Assembly (NCBI GenBank): GCA_001299455.1
Contig: CYUK01000003.1
Location: forward strand, 868,001 to 932,000
DNA: 64,000 bases
Source of the DNA: Clostridiales bacterium SIT11
GTDB taxonomy: Bacteria; Bacillota; Clostridia; Tissierellales; Peptoniphilaceae
Direction of reading: 5' to 3'
Shown here: positions 7,387-16,018 of the stretch, piece after piece
Layout: every line of letters starts with the position of its first letter
How positions within the stretch are numbered: position 1 is the stretch's first letter
The notes under the pieces: generated by a model
Seen by the model: only the letters and a program-made list of their open reading frames with translations
What the model was told of the DNA's origin: nothing
Databases searched by the model: none
Program-made: the position numbers and the translations under genes

Positions 7387-8052
7387 TTGAAAATACTAAT
7401 GCTTGAAGATGACAGCACAATTGCCTTTGCTGTTAAAACTTACTTAAACAAACATAATATTGAAACAATTATTTATAACAATCTTTCTCAGACAGAAAAT
7501 CTTAATTTTAATGATTTTGATTTAATTCTACTTGATGCTAATCTCCCAGATGGTTCAGGCTTTAATTTTTTAAAGTGGCTGAGGGAATTTTCTGACCTTC
7601 CTGTAATAATGCTTACTGTAAAAGACGAAGACGAGTATGTTATCAAAGGCCTTTCTCAAGGAGCAGATGATTATATTACAAAACCTTTTTCTCTTCCTGT
7701 CCTAATGGCGAGAATAGACAATGTATTTAGCAGAAAAATAAAAAAGGTTGATGAACTAACTTTTGAAAATTTATCTTTAGATCTCATTTCAAAACAAGCT
7801 TCAATAGATGGAATAGATCTAGACCTTAACTTAAAAGAGTTTGCTATATTGGAAATGCTTTTAGAAAATCAAGATGTAAATCTATTAAGAGAGAAAATTT
7901 TAGATTATGTGTGGGGTTATGATTTTTATGAAGTAAATGACAATACTTTAACAGTAACTATAAAAAGACTTCGAAATAAACTTGGAGACTATGGAGAGCA
8001 TATAAAAACAGTTAGGGGAATAGGCTATAGGTGGGATAATGAGAAAAAATAA
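7387..8052 (+). CDS. OmpR/PhoB-type response regulator
   Basis: 221 residues. The start is TTG 7387: GGGAG lies seven bases upstream and the protein then reads KILMLEDDS, the usual beginning of a receiver domain. The phospho-acceptor Asp is in DLILLDANLPDGSGF, the conserved Thr is in MLTVKDED and the Lys in TKPFS. A winged-helix DNA-binding domain fills the C-terminal half and ends in TVRGIGYRW. It overlaps the kinase gene by 14 bases. Composition is much richer in A and T than the neighbours on both sides, which suggests transfer. It probably controls the adjacent ABC transporter, as in peptide-resistance modules. Confidence 0.93.
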   Translation: MKILMLEDDSTIAFAVKTYLNKHNIETIIYNNLSQTENLNFNDFDLILLDANLPDGSGFNFLKWLREFSDLPVIMLTVKDEDEYVIKGLSQGADDYITKPFSLPVLMARIDNVFSRKIKKVDELTFENLSLDLISKQASIDGIDLDLNLKEFAILEMLLENQDVNLLREKILDYVWGYDFYEVNDNTLTVTIKRLRNKLGDYGEHIKTVRGIGYRWDNEKK

Positions 8053-9016
8053 AAGAATTTTACTTACTATATTCCTAAATTTATTAATGTCTTTGTTTGT
8101 AATTTATCTCAATCCAAGATTTGATATTCTAACACTTATTGGATTTCTAGTTATAAATATAATTCTGTTTATAGTTATTTCAAAAATTGAAAAGAAAAAA
8201 GAAAAGGATCTTGAAGCTAAGATTAATAATATATTTAACCTCCTCCATTCATTGGATATAGACTCTGATAATTACGAAATTATAGACGATGAATTTGGCA
8301 AACTCAGAGATGAGATTATTAAAATTATTTTAGAAAACAAGAGGATTGCTGAGAATGCTGAGAAAAACAAGGAAACTTTAAGGGAATATACAGAGGACAT
8401 TGCCCATCAAATAAAAACTCCTCTAACTGGATCTCTATTATTACTTGACTTATTAGAAGACGAAGAAGATGAATCGGTAAAAGAATATATATCTAGACTT
8501 AGGGACAATCTTCTTAGACTTTACAATCTATCTGATATTTTATTAAAACTTGCCGCCCTTGATTCTGGCACAATAGAAATGGCAAAAGATAGGATATCGG
8601 CTCGAGAATTAATTAAAGATATCATACGAAACCTAAAAGATTATTTTATCAATGATAATATTGAAATTCCCCTTGATGGAGATGATTTTTATCTTATATG
8701 CGATAAGAAATGGACCTATGAAGCAGCATTTAATGTTATGAAAAATGGTCTAGAAGCAACAGAAGATAGAAATATAGAAATTCATCTTAAAGAAACAAAT
8801 CTATATAAAAGTATTTTTGTGGAAGATTTTTCTAAAGGTTTGGATTGTGAAATGTTAGAAAAAGTTTTTAAACGTTTTTATAAGTTGGATCCAAATTCAA
8901 AAGGTTATGGGATTGGGCTTCCTATGGCAAAGTCTGTTATGGAAAGGCAAAATGGAGAGCTTTTATATCATAAGGGGAAAAAATCAAATGCCTTTGAACT
9001 GAGATTTTATAACTGA
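8039..9016 (+). CDS. Intramembrane-sensing-type histidine kinase
   Basis: 325 residues. Two N-terminal membrane helices (about 8-25 and 31-49) are separated by only a few residues, so there is no extracellular sensor domain. This is the layout of BceS-like kinases that sense through their ABC transporter. The H-box is EDIAHQIKTPLTGSLLLLDLLE (His about 123), the N-box FNVMKNGLEATE and the G-box KGYGIGLPMAKSVM. It starts inside the response-regulator gene. A hairpin with a T-run follows, so the transporter genes may be transcribed separately. The signal is unknown; cell-envelope antibiotics are the likely class. Confidence 0.92.
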   Translation: MRKNKRILLTIFLNLLMSLFVIYLNPRFDILTLIGFLVINIILFIVISKIEKKKEKDLEAKINNIFNLLHSLDIDSDNYEIIDDEFGKLRDEIIKIILENKRIAENAEKNKETLREYTEDIAHQIKTPLTGSLLLLDLLEDEEDESVKEYISRLRDNLLRLYNLSDILLKLAALDSGTIEMAKDRISARELIKDIIRNLKDYFINDNIEIPLDGDDFYLICDKKWTYEAAFNVMKNGLEATEDRNIEIHLKETNLYKSIFVEDFSKGLDCEMLEKVFKRFYKLDPNSKGYGIGLPMAKSVMERQNGELLYHKGKKSNAFELRFYN

Positions 9017-9025
9017 TTTAATTAT

Positions 9026-9055
9026 GGCTGTGTAAATAAAGCACAGTCTTTTTTT
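9026..9055 (+). terminator. Terminator between the two-component and transporter genes
   Basis: GGCTGTG and CACAGTC pair around a 9-base loop, followed by seven T. Confidence 0.65.
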
Positions 9056-9115
9056 CTAGTCACTTTCCAGTCACTTAAGTCTAATATCATCTAAGAAAGA
9101 TAAGGAGGACTAAAT

Positions 9116-9805
9116 ATGAATATTGTAAAAACAGTAGATTTAACAAAAACTTACAATAGTGGAGTAGAAGTACACGCTCTATCAAATGTGAATTTTGAAC
9201 TAGAAAAAGGAGATCTTGTCGCCATTATTGGAGATAGCGGGTCAGGAAAGTCTACCTTGCTTCATCTATTAGCAGGAGTTGATAAACCAACAAGTGGAGA
9301 TATTTTTATTCAAGATAAAAATATTACCAAGTTTAACAAAGATGAGATGACAATCTTTCGCAGAAGGAATATAGGCGTTGTCTATCAATTTTTTAATTTG
9401 ATTCCAAACATCAACGTTCGAAAAAATATTTTACTTCCTCTTTTGTTAGACAATAAAAAGGCAGATGAAGAATATTTAAAGGAAATTTTATCGATACTAG
9501 GAATAGAAGGAAAACTTGATCGGTATCCAAAACAATTATCAGGTGGCGAGCAACAAAGAGTTGCCATTGCCAGAAGTTTGATTACAAGACCTGCCATCAT
9601 TCTAGCAGATGAACCTACAGGAAATCTCGATAGGAAAAATTCAGAGGAAATTACAGGACTTTTCAGACTTGTAAATAAGAGATTAAATTCTACAATTATG
9701 ATAATAACTCATGATGAAAAAGTAGCAAATTCTTGTGATAAGGTCTATAGAATGGTAGATGGTAGGTTAAATTTCTTAGGAGATGAAACTTATGAAAATT
9801 ATTAA
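9116..9805 (+). CDS. ABC transporter ATP-binding protein (MacB/LolD/BceA family)
   Basis: 229 residues. Walker A is GDSGSGKST (about 38), the Q-loop is VYQFFNLIP, the signature is LSGGEQQRVAIARS (about 140), Walker B is AIILADEPTGNLD (about 160) and the H-switch is IITHDEKVA. The FFNLIP sequence after the Q-loop and the GNLD ending are typical of ATPases that pair with FtsX-type permeases. AAGGAGG precedes the ATG. The next gene begins inside its 3' end. Together they form an exporter or drug-release pump, likely under control of the adjacent two-component system. Confidence 0.95.
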   Translation: MNIVKTVDLTKTYNSGVEVHALSNVNFELEKGDLVAIIGDSGSGKSTLLHLLAGVDKPTSGDIFIQDKNITKFNKDEMTIFRRRNIGVVYQFFNLIPNINVRKNILLPLLLDNKKADEEYLKEILSILGIEGKLDRYPKQLSGGEQQRVAIARSLITRPAIILADEPTGNLDRKNSEEITGLFRLVNKRLNSTIMIITHDEKVANSCDKVYRMVDGRLNFLGDETYENY

Positions 9806-12290
9806 TGACCTAGCTGATGGAGCTGTAAAAAATAATAAGAAAGACAGTTTTGCTATTAAAATTTCCATACTTTTAGCAGTTATATTGCTAGGTACAGTTG
9901 TATTTATTGTAGGATCCTTAAAATATGACAAGTATAACTACGTAAGAAAAACTATTGGAGACTACCATGTAGCAATTACTGAAGTTGATGAAAAACTATA
10001 TGATAAATTAATAAATGATACGGATATAGAAAAAATTTCTTTTAATAAAATCATAGAGACAGATTTAAATGCAAATATTTATGAAAATGGAAAATATAGC
10101 AACCTATTAACTGGCTATGAAATTAAAAAAGGAAGAAAACCTAATAGTTCAAATGAACTATTAGTGCCAGAAAGATTTTTAACAAAGAATAAAAATTATG
10201 ATATAGGCTCTAAAATTACTGCAAGTGATAAAACTTATACCATAGTTGGAGTCTATGATGATTATGGATATTCTTTTGAAAAGTCTATGTTTCTTACTAT
10301 GGCTGATAGTGATAAAAAGATAGACTTATTAAAAAACAATAGAGGTTTAGAAGCCTTAATATGGTATAAGCATCCAAGAGATACTTATACAAAGACTAGA
10401 GAAATTTTATCTACTATGAATATAGACGAGAAGTCTTCAATAGACATAGGAAGACTATCTTATAACACAGATATTTTAGAGTATAAGTTGATTTATCCTC
10501 AAGGAATATTTCCGCCTAAGTCAGTGATAAAATCTGCTATAGAAGAGTATAGTGCGTATTTCTTTCTAGTTCTTCTATTTGCTTTTATTATCTATGGTGC
10601 TTTTAACGTATGGAATAATAGAGATTTAAAAGAAATTGCCCTATTAAAAAGCACAGGTATGACTGCAAAACAAGTTAAAAAAATGATAAAAAAGAAAGCC
10701 TTTAAACTATCTGCATTGCCAGTAGCCTTAGGTACACTTCTATCCTGGGTTTTCGCAAACTTATTAATGTATTTAATGTGGCTTAATAACTCAGTATCCT
10801 ATAAGAATATGTCTGAGATAATTGGAGAAAGTTTTAAGGCACCAGATTTTCACCTAGTTTATTTAGATCCTACTTCTATTTTAATAATTATTTTATTATC
10901 GCTTTTGACAGTATATTTATCTGCGACAATCCCTGCTAGGAAAAGTGCAAAATTAAAAATAATAGAAGGTTTAAATGGGATTACAGAAAAAAATATAAAA
11001 TTAGGAAAATCAAAAATAAATGGACCTATAGAAAAGACTTTAGCAAAAGATTATTATAGGTCATATCGATCAACCTATCGAATTATTGTAATCTCAATGG
11101 CTCTTTCTGCCTTTGTACTGACTACAGTTTTAGTTAGCCAATCATATAGAACTTTGAACGAAAAATATAACTCTTATAAAAGTCCTTACAATTTTAATTC
11201 AAGTATTTACACTGATAAGAATTTAGATAAAAACTTATTAGCTGATTTAGAAAAAGTTGACGGAATAAAAGAGCTTCACCTATATCAAAGAAATGACACT
11301 AAGCTTTACCTTGACGATAATAAAGATTTAATTTCTAAAGATTTAAAAGATTCTTTAGCTAGTGGCAAAATAGAAAATGATAGACTATATGCAAGTTTAT
11401 ATGCTTTAACAGATGAAGATTTTGAAAAAATTTTAAAAGAAAATAACATACCTAATGCATCTTACTTATTGCTTAATAAGATAAGAAAAGACAATAGAAC
11501 GCCTTACGCTTTTAGCGAGTATATAAAAATTTCTGATAAGGATACAGGAAAAGTTACTTTAAAATATAATGCACAGGGCAAACCAATAAATATAAAAATT
11601 GACGCAAGTATTGATGAAATGCCTTATGACTTAGAAGCTTATGATAATAATGAAATACCCATCTACACAAGCACAAGTAATATGAAGAAATTTATTGATG
11701 AGTATGGAATAGATAAATCAGATCCTGTTTACTATTATTTTGTAAAAATAAAGGCTGAAAAAAACAAGGAAAAAGTATTTGAAGATGCCGAAAAAGTAAT
11801 TTCAAATTATGTACCAAAGTCTGACCATGGAACAGCTACAGAAATTTTAAGAGAAGCAACAAGTAAAGAGCAAACAAGGAATGAAAGACTTTTAAACCTA
11901 GCTATTCAAATCATTCTAATAACAATTGCTCTTTCCAATGCCTACAATAGTTTTAAAGGCAACCTTAGAGCGAGAGCCAATGATTTTAAACTCCTATCCA
12001 CTACAGGTATGACAGAAAAACAAATGGAAAAGATGGTCTTCGGAGAGGGGAAAATATTGTTTAAAAATATTTTCTTAGCCTATATCTTTATGTTCTCTAT
12101 AGGTATTGTATTAAGAGCCTATAGGAGTAACTATAAATTAGGCTTTGGAATAAAAGAACTGCTAATAAATATGAATTATACTCCTATATTAATAGTATTT
12201 GTATTTATGATTGCAGGAGTCTTACTTGCAATAAAAAGTGGTTTTAAAACAATAAACGAAAACTCAGATAATACTTTCAAGAGTATATAA
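9792..12290 (+). CDS. FtsX-like ABC transporter permease with two large extracytoplasmic domains
   Basis: 832 residues. Eight hydrophobic segments are visible, arranged 1+3 twice (about 22-45, 255-275, 310-335, 362-385, 430-455, 700-720, 757-780, 795-820). Each lone helix is followed by an external domain of roughly 200-240 residues. This is a duplicated FtsX/MacB-type fold, longer than BceB (about 650) and with eight rather than ten helices. The start is ATG 9792, since AGGAGA lies about nine bases upstream, although ATG 9783 is also in frame. It probably works with the ATPase gene it overlaps, in antimicrobial-peptide resistance or export. AT-rich like the three preceding genes. Confidence 0.85.
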   Translation: MKIINDLADGAVKNNKKDSFAIKISILLAVILLGTVVFIVGSLKYDKYNYVRKTIGDYHVAITEVDEKLYDKLINDTDIEKISFNKIIETDLNANIYENGKYSNLLTGYEIKKGRKPNSSNELLVPERFLTKNKNYDIGSKITASDKTYTIVGVYDDYGYSFEKSMFLTMADSDKKIDLLKNNRGLEALIWYKHPRDTYTKTREILSTMNIDEKSSIDIGRLSYNTDILEYKLIYPQGIFPPKSVIKSAIEEYSAYFFLVLLFAFIIYGAFNVWNNRDLKEIALLKSTGMTAKQVKKMIKKKAFKLSALPVALGTLLSWVFANLLMYLMWLNNSVSYKNMSEIIGESFKAPDFHLVYLDPTSILIIILLSLLTVYLSATIPARKSAKLKIIEGLNGITEKNIKLGKSKINGPIEKTLAKDYYRSYRSTYRIIVISMALSAFVLTTVLVSQSYRTLNEKYNSYKSPYNFNSSIYTDKNLDKNLLADLEKVDGIKELHLYQRNDTKLYLDDNKDLISKDLKDSLASGKIENDRLYASLYALTDEDFEKILKENNIPNASYLLLNKIRKDNRTPYAFSEYIKISDKDTGKVTLKYNAQGKPINIKIDASIDEMPYDLEAYDNNEIPIYTSTSNMKKFIDEYGIDKSDPVYYYFVKIKAEKNKEKVFEDAEKVISNYVPKSDHGTATEILREATSKEQTRNERLLNLAIQIILITIALSNAYNSFKGNLRARANDFKLLSTTGMTEKQMEKMVFGEGKILFKNIFLAYIFMFSIGIVLRAYRSNYKLGFGIKELLINMNYTPILIVFVFMIAGVLLAIKSGFKTINENSDNTFKSI

Positions 12291-12292
12291 GA

Positions 12293-12330
12293 AAAAGGCT
12301 GTGAGCATTCAAACTCATAGCCTTTTCTCT
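12293..12330. terminator. Bidirectional terminator between convergent genes
   Basis: AAAAGGCTGTGAG pairs with CTCATAGCCTTTT, with T-runs on both sides. The last codons of the MetA-AK gene lie inside the hairpin. Confidence 0.8.
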
Positions 12331-14141
12331 TTTTCGTCTTCTTCTTTTTCATCCTGGATTAGGGTTCCCTCATCTTCCGGGTTATTGGTATTTAAAATTT
12401 TCAAGGGAATATTTTTCCCCTTGACCAGGTCAATGGCCTCTCTTTGGTAGACCTGGGCTCCCTGGTCTACTAGATCGGTTAATTCCTGGTAGTTCATGGA
12501 GGGAATTTTTTCTGCTTCCTTAAATTTTCTGGGGTCCTTGGTCATGACTCCAGGCACATCGGTCCAGTTTTCATAGACTTCACTTTGGAGGGCGCTGGCA
12601 ATAATAGACCCTGTGTAGTCGGATCCTCCCCGTTTAAAGGTGAGGATTTCTCCCTTGGGGCCTGCTCCGTAAAAGCCAGGGACTACGACTTTTTTCCCCT
12701 TGTGAATGTTGCTTTCAATGGCCTTGTAGGTCTTCTTATAGTCGATGGTGTCCTTGTCTTTGAGCTGGATTAGGTCCTTGGCATCTACAAAGTCATAGCC
12801 CAGGTAACGGGCCAGGATTTTGGCATTTAAATATTCTCCTCGAGAGAGGTCAAAGTCCCGGGACTTGGATTTTTCCAGGTCCCTTATGGTGGCGTCTAAG
12901 TCCTCATCCAGGCCTTTTAGACTTAAGTCTTCAATAATTTCTTCAAAGCGGTCTCGGATTTCTCCTAAAGTTTTTTTCTTGGCAGAATCCTTGCCTTCCT
13001 TTTCCCGACGGAAGGTAGAGATTAAATCTTCCAATTCCTGGCTCCGTTTTTTCTCCTCATGGAAGCGGTCTAGGAGGTCGGTGACCTTTTGGTCCTGGTC
13101 GTCCCGTTTTCCTGGAGCGGAAACCACAACTACCTGCCGGTCTTCCTGGGCCTTGACAATTTTTTTCACCTTGGAAAATTGTTGGCCAGAGGCCAGGCTG
13201 GACCCGCCAAACTTGGAAACGTGGATTCCCTTAATGCTTTCAATTTGATAGGGAGTGGCCTGGTAGACATAGTAGTTGAGCCAGTTGGAGAAGAATAAAC
13301 TTCCGCTGGACCGCCAGTTCATATGAATTTTCTTTTTGGGGTCATTGTCCTTGTAGTAATTTTTCGCCGGTCTAGTTTTTAAGCCCCGCTCCAGGTCCCG
13401 GAGGTATTCCTCATGGAGGGTTTCCTTGTCATATTCCCAGTGGCCAAAGGAAAAGACAAAGCGGTGGTCCCGGCTGGTGGCCAGACTAATGCCGGTATCT
13501 TTCCGGGCTGCCAGAACTTGGATTTGGGGAATATCCTTAACATCTTCTTCTGCTACATAGGTATAGCGGGACTGGGGAACGGAAAATTCATCGTCAAAGC
13601 CCTTTAAGATAGGGTCTTCCCCTCTTTTTTCATAGGAAAAAATCCCAAAAATCTTTTCATCCACCATCCGGTTGGGGACGTGGTAGTAGTAGTTTAGAGC
13701 CGCTTGGGCTGCCCAGCAAATAAACATGGTGGAGTAGACTTGCTCCCGGGCAAAGGCAAAGATTTTTTGAAGCTCCTTCCAGTAGACAATGTCCTGGTAG
13801 TCCAATTTTTCTACAGGAGCCCCGGTAATAATCATGGCATCGTATTTTTGGTTTTTGATTTCCTCATAGGTCTTATAAAATTTTTCTAGCCGTTCCTGGC
13901 TGGAATGACTGGCCTTGTGGGACCCCATCCGGACCAGGTCAATGTCCATTTGAAGGGCGGAGTTGGACAGCATCCGGAGGAGCTGGAGTTCCGTTTCCTC
14001 TTTTTTGGGCATGAGGTTTACAATGGCAATCTTAATGGGACGAATGTCTTGGTGCCTGGCTTCATCCAGGGTCATGGTAAAAATTCGTTCCTGGTTTAAT
14101 ACTTCCTGGTCAATTAACTGGTCAGGTAAAATTAAGGGCAT
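12315..14141 (-). CDS. Fusion: homoserine O-acyltransferase (MetA/HTS) plus ACT-less aspartate kinase
   Basis: 608 residues in one frame. Residues 1 to about 305 are a full MetA: IRPIKIAIVNLMPKK near 35, nucleophile Cys in STMFICWAAQAAL (about 142), FSFGHWEYD with the His/Glu pair, and WRSSGSLFFSNWLNYYVYQ at the end. GAPVE carries Glu where the E. coli enzyme has Gly; in characterised homologs Glu goes with acetyl-CoA use, so O-acetylhomoserine is the likely product. From about 309 an aspartate kinase begins (VSKFGGSSLA, RGGSDYTG, WTDVPGVMTKDPR) and ends after the catalytic domain with GTLIQ and an acidic tail. Both ACT domains of ordinary LysC are missing. It follows metY by 27 bases, and the acetyl ester would feed MetY. 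Confidence 0.93.
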   Translation of the reverse strand: MPLILPDQLIDQEVLNQERIFTMTLDEARHQDIRPIKIAIVNLMPKKEETELQLLRMLSNSALQMDIDLVRMGSHKASHSSQERLEKFYKTYEEIKNQKYDAMIITGAPVEKLDYQDIVYWKELQKIFAFAREQVYSTMFICWAAQAALNYYYHVPNRMVDEKIFGIFSYEKRGEDPILKGFDDEFSVPQSRYTYVAEEDVKDIPQIQVLAARKDTGISLATSRDHRFVFSFGHWEYDKETLHEEYLRDLERGLKTRPAKNYYKDNDPKKKIHMNWRSSGSLFFSNWLNYYVYQATPYQIESIKGIHVSKFGGSSLASGQQFSKVKKIVKAQEDRQVVVVSAPGKRDDQDQKVTDLLDRFHEEKKRSQELEDLISTFRREKEGKDSAKKKTLGEIRDRFEEIIEDLSLKGLDEDLDATIRDLEKSKSRDFDLSRGEYLNAKILARYLGYDFVDAKDLIQLKDKDTIDYKKTYKAIESNIHKGKKVVVPGFYGAGPKGEILTFKRGGSDYTGSIIASALQSEVYENWTDVPGVMTKDPRKFKEAEKIPSMNYQELTDLVDQGAQVYQREAIDLVKGKNIPLKILNTNNPEDEGTLIQDEKEEDEKEKRL

Positions 14142-14168
14142 GACTGGGGGCTCCTTTCCTCTGAGACC

Positions 14169-15440
14169 TTAGGCTCTTAGGGCTTGGTCTAAATCTTCAA
14201 TAATATCTTCTGGATTTTCAATACCTACGGACAAGCGGATAAGGTTCTTTTCAATACCAGCTTCCAAGAGTTCTTGGTCGCTGAGTTGCCGGTGGGTGGA
14301 AGACGCCGGATGGAGAGCATGGGTCCGGACATCGGCCACATGGACTACTAAAGTAATAAATTTAAAGGCGTCAATGACCTTGGCGGCTTCGTCCCGGCCT
14401 CCCTTGACGCCGAAGGAAATCACACCGGACCCGGCCTTCAAGTATTTTTTTGCATTTTCATAGGAGGGCGAGCTTTCCAAGAAGGGGTAGCGGACCCATT
14501 CCACCTTGTCATGGCCTTCCAAGAACTTGGCCACCTTTAAGGCATTTTCTGAGTGTTTTTCCATCCGGAGGGCCAAAGTTTCTGCCCCTAGGTTGGTTAA
14601 AAAGGCGTTAAAGGGGGTTTGACTGTTTCCAAAATCCCGGACATAAACAGCCCTTGCCCGGGTCAGATAGGCGGCCTTGCCAAAAGTTTCCGTATAGGAC
14701 AGGCCGTGGTAGGCCGGATCCTTGTCTGTTAAAAGAGGGGTCTTGCCTTGGGCCCAGTCATAGTTGCCTGAATCAATAAGGGCTCCCCCAATACTGGTTG
14801 CGTGGCCATCAATGTACTTGGAGGTGGAGTGGATAATGACATCAGCTCCGTGGTCAAAGGGCCGGCAGAGAACTGGCGTGGCAAAGGTGTTGTCCACAAT
14901 TAAGGGAAGCTTGTGGCGGTGGGCAATTTCTGCCAAGCTTTCAATATCCAAAACTTCCACAGAAGGATTGGAGACCGTTTCTGCAAAAATGGCCTTGGTA
15001 TTTTCTTGGATGGCTCCTTCAAAGGCCTCTAAATCATTGTAGGCCACAAAGGTGGACTCAATTCCCAACCTCTTTAAGGTGGTCCCTAGGAGACTATGGA
15101 CTCCCCCATAAATATTGTTGGCTGCCACAATATGGTCCCCTCCCTGGGCCAGGGTTAAGATGGCAATGGTTACGGCTGCTTGGCCGGAAGATGTGGCTAC
15201 AGCCCCAATTCCCCCTTCCAGGGCGGCTAATTTTTTCTCTAAAACTTCCACTGTTGGGTTGGACAAGCGGGAGTAAAAGTGGCCTGCCGTCTTTAGGTCA
15301 AATAGGTCTTGGACATCCTTGGTCTTGTCATACTTAAAGGTAATGGATTGGCTAATGGCCGGGATCCTAGCTTCCCCATTTTTCGGTTCATAACCTGCTT
15401 GGACACATAGGGTTTCAATATTTTCTTTCTTTGACATCAT
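14169..15440 (-). CDS. metY: O-acetylhomoserine aminocarboxypropyltransferase (sulfhydrylase)
   Basis: 423 residues, the MetY length. It is a Cys/Met-metabolism PLP enzyme with FYSRLSNPTVEVLEKKLAALEGG near 55, the phosphate-binding TSSGQAAVT (about 85), the PLP Asp in IVDNTFATPVLCRPF (about 185) and the Schiff-base Lys in HSTSKYIDGHAT (about 210). It makes homocysteine from O-acetylhomoserine and sulfide in the cytoplasm. Two ATG codons in tandem (15440, 15437) follow AGAGGAAAT; either may be used. It is the first gene behind a T-box leader and precedes the MetA-AK gene, giving a compact methionine operon. O-acetylhomoserine as substrate agrees with the Glu in the MetA acyl-CoA site. Confidence 0.93.
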   Translation of the reverse strand: MMSKKENIETLCVQAGYEPKNGEARIPAISQSITFKYDKTKDVQDLFDLKTAGHFYSRLSNPTVEVLEKKLAALEGGIGAVATSSGQAAVTIAILTLAQGGDHIVAANNIYGGVHSLLGTTLKRLGIESTFVAYNDLEAFEGAIQENTKAIFAETVSNPSVEVLDIESLAEIAHRHKLPLIVDNTFATPVLCRPFDHGADVIIHSTSKYIDGHATSIGGALIDSGNYDWAQGKTPLLTDKDPAYHGLSYTETFGKAAYLTRARAVYVRDFGNSQTPFNAFLTNLGAETLALRMEKHSENALKVAKFLEGHDKVEWVRYPFLESSPSYENAKKYLKAGSGVISFGVKGGRDEAAKVIDAFKFITLVVHVADVRTHALHPASSTHRQLSDQELLEAGIEKNLIRLSVGIENPEDIIEDLDQALRA

Positions 15441-15460
15441 ATTTCCTCTTTTCTTTTAGA

Positions 15461-15723
15461 TAATAAAAAAGCTCCCGTCCTCAAAGGACGAAAGCATAAA
15501 CTTCGTGTTACCACCTTAATTCATTTAAGTTTCACAACTTAAACCTCTTCAGCTACTAGCATAGCCTAGCCCTGTAACGGGAGCTCCCGTAACCATCTAC
15601 TTACTTTCGATGCTTCCAATAAAAAGACCATGTTCCCAAATTCTTTCTTTGCTTCTTTCACCAAACGAAGCTCTCTATAAAAGTCCAAATCCGGTACTCT
15701 TCTTTTTTCCTTGTTTCAGTATA
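15461..15723 (-). promoter_or_regulatory. T-box leader, probably tRNA-Met responsive
   Basis: Between the promoter and metY the minus strand carries AGAGAGC...GGTGAAAG of Stem I (about 15675-15650), a candidate AUG specifier in GGGAACATGG (ATG at 15631-15629), the T-box antiterminator core AAGGTGGTAACACGA (15517-15503) and a terminator in which GCTTTCGTCC pairs with GGACGGGAGC (15495-15471) before TTTTTT. Uncharged tRNA-Met would pair with the specifier and T-box and allow read-through into metY and metA-AK. T-box class is firm. Met specificity rests on the codon position and the genes downstream. Confidence 0.9.
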
Positions 15724-15729
15724 AATCAC

Positions 15730-15758
15730 ATTGTAGAGGAAACTTTTCCTTTTGTCAA
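15730..15758 (-). promoter_or_regulatory. Promoter of the T-box methionine operon
   Basis: TTGACA and TACAAT on the minus strand with exactly 17 bases between them. Confidence 0.9.
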
Positions 15759-15787
15759 GGAAAAATTTCTTGCCCTTATGGCCCCAT

Positions 15788-15819
15788 AAAAAGAGCCCTT
15801 CCTTGAAGAGACCCTTTTT
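15788..15819 (-). terminator. Terminator of the 36-residue membrane protein gene
   Basis: AAAAAGGG and the GCTCTTTTT side pair with several G-U pairs, ending in TTTTT on the minus strand, about 18 bases after the stop codon. Confidence 0.55.
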
Positions 15820-15836
15820 ATAGAGGAAAGCTTAAC

Positions 15837-15947
15837 TTATTTTACAAAGTAGAAAAAAATTGCCCGCAATATAATATAGGCCCAATAGACCCCAAATCCT
15901 AGGAAAAAAATACTCATTTGACTCTTCTTTTTATTCTTTTCCATCAT
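15837..15947 (-). CDS. 36-residue single-pass membrane microprotein
   Basis: The frame begins with tandem ATG codons (15947 and 15944) eight or so bases after AAGGAGG. It starts MMEKNKKKSQMS and has one hydrophobic helix (IFFLGFGVYWAYIILRAIFF) before a short VK end. The basic N-terminus and single helix predict a small inner-membrane protein with the N-terminus inside. It has its own good promoter (TTGAAC-17-TATACT) and a terminator, which argues for a real gene rather than a chance frame. It lies between the methionine T-box operon and the DUF1858-like gene. I recognise no family. Confidence 0.72.
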   Translation of the reverse strand: MMEKNKKKSQMSIFFLGFGVYWAYIILRAIFFYFVK

Positions 15948-15989
15948 CTTGCGCCTCCTTAATTTATAAACGATTTCCTTCCTACTTAT

Positions 15990-16018
15990 AGTATACTACA
16001 TCCTATTTTTTTGTTCAA
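15990..16018 (-). promoter_or_regulatory. Promoter of the membrane microprotein gene
   Basis: TTGAAC and TATACT on the minus strand, spaced by 17 bases, about 45 bases before the start codon. Confidence 0.8.

Noticed and set aside
12820-13248. A 142-codon frame opposite the MetA-AK gene
   Set aside because: It is antisense to a clear coding region and its Arg/Ser-rich composition is the mirror of acidic and lysine codons.
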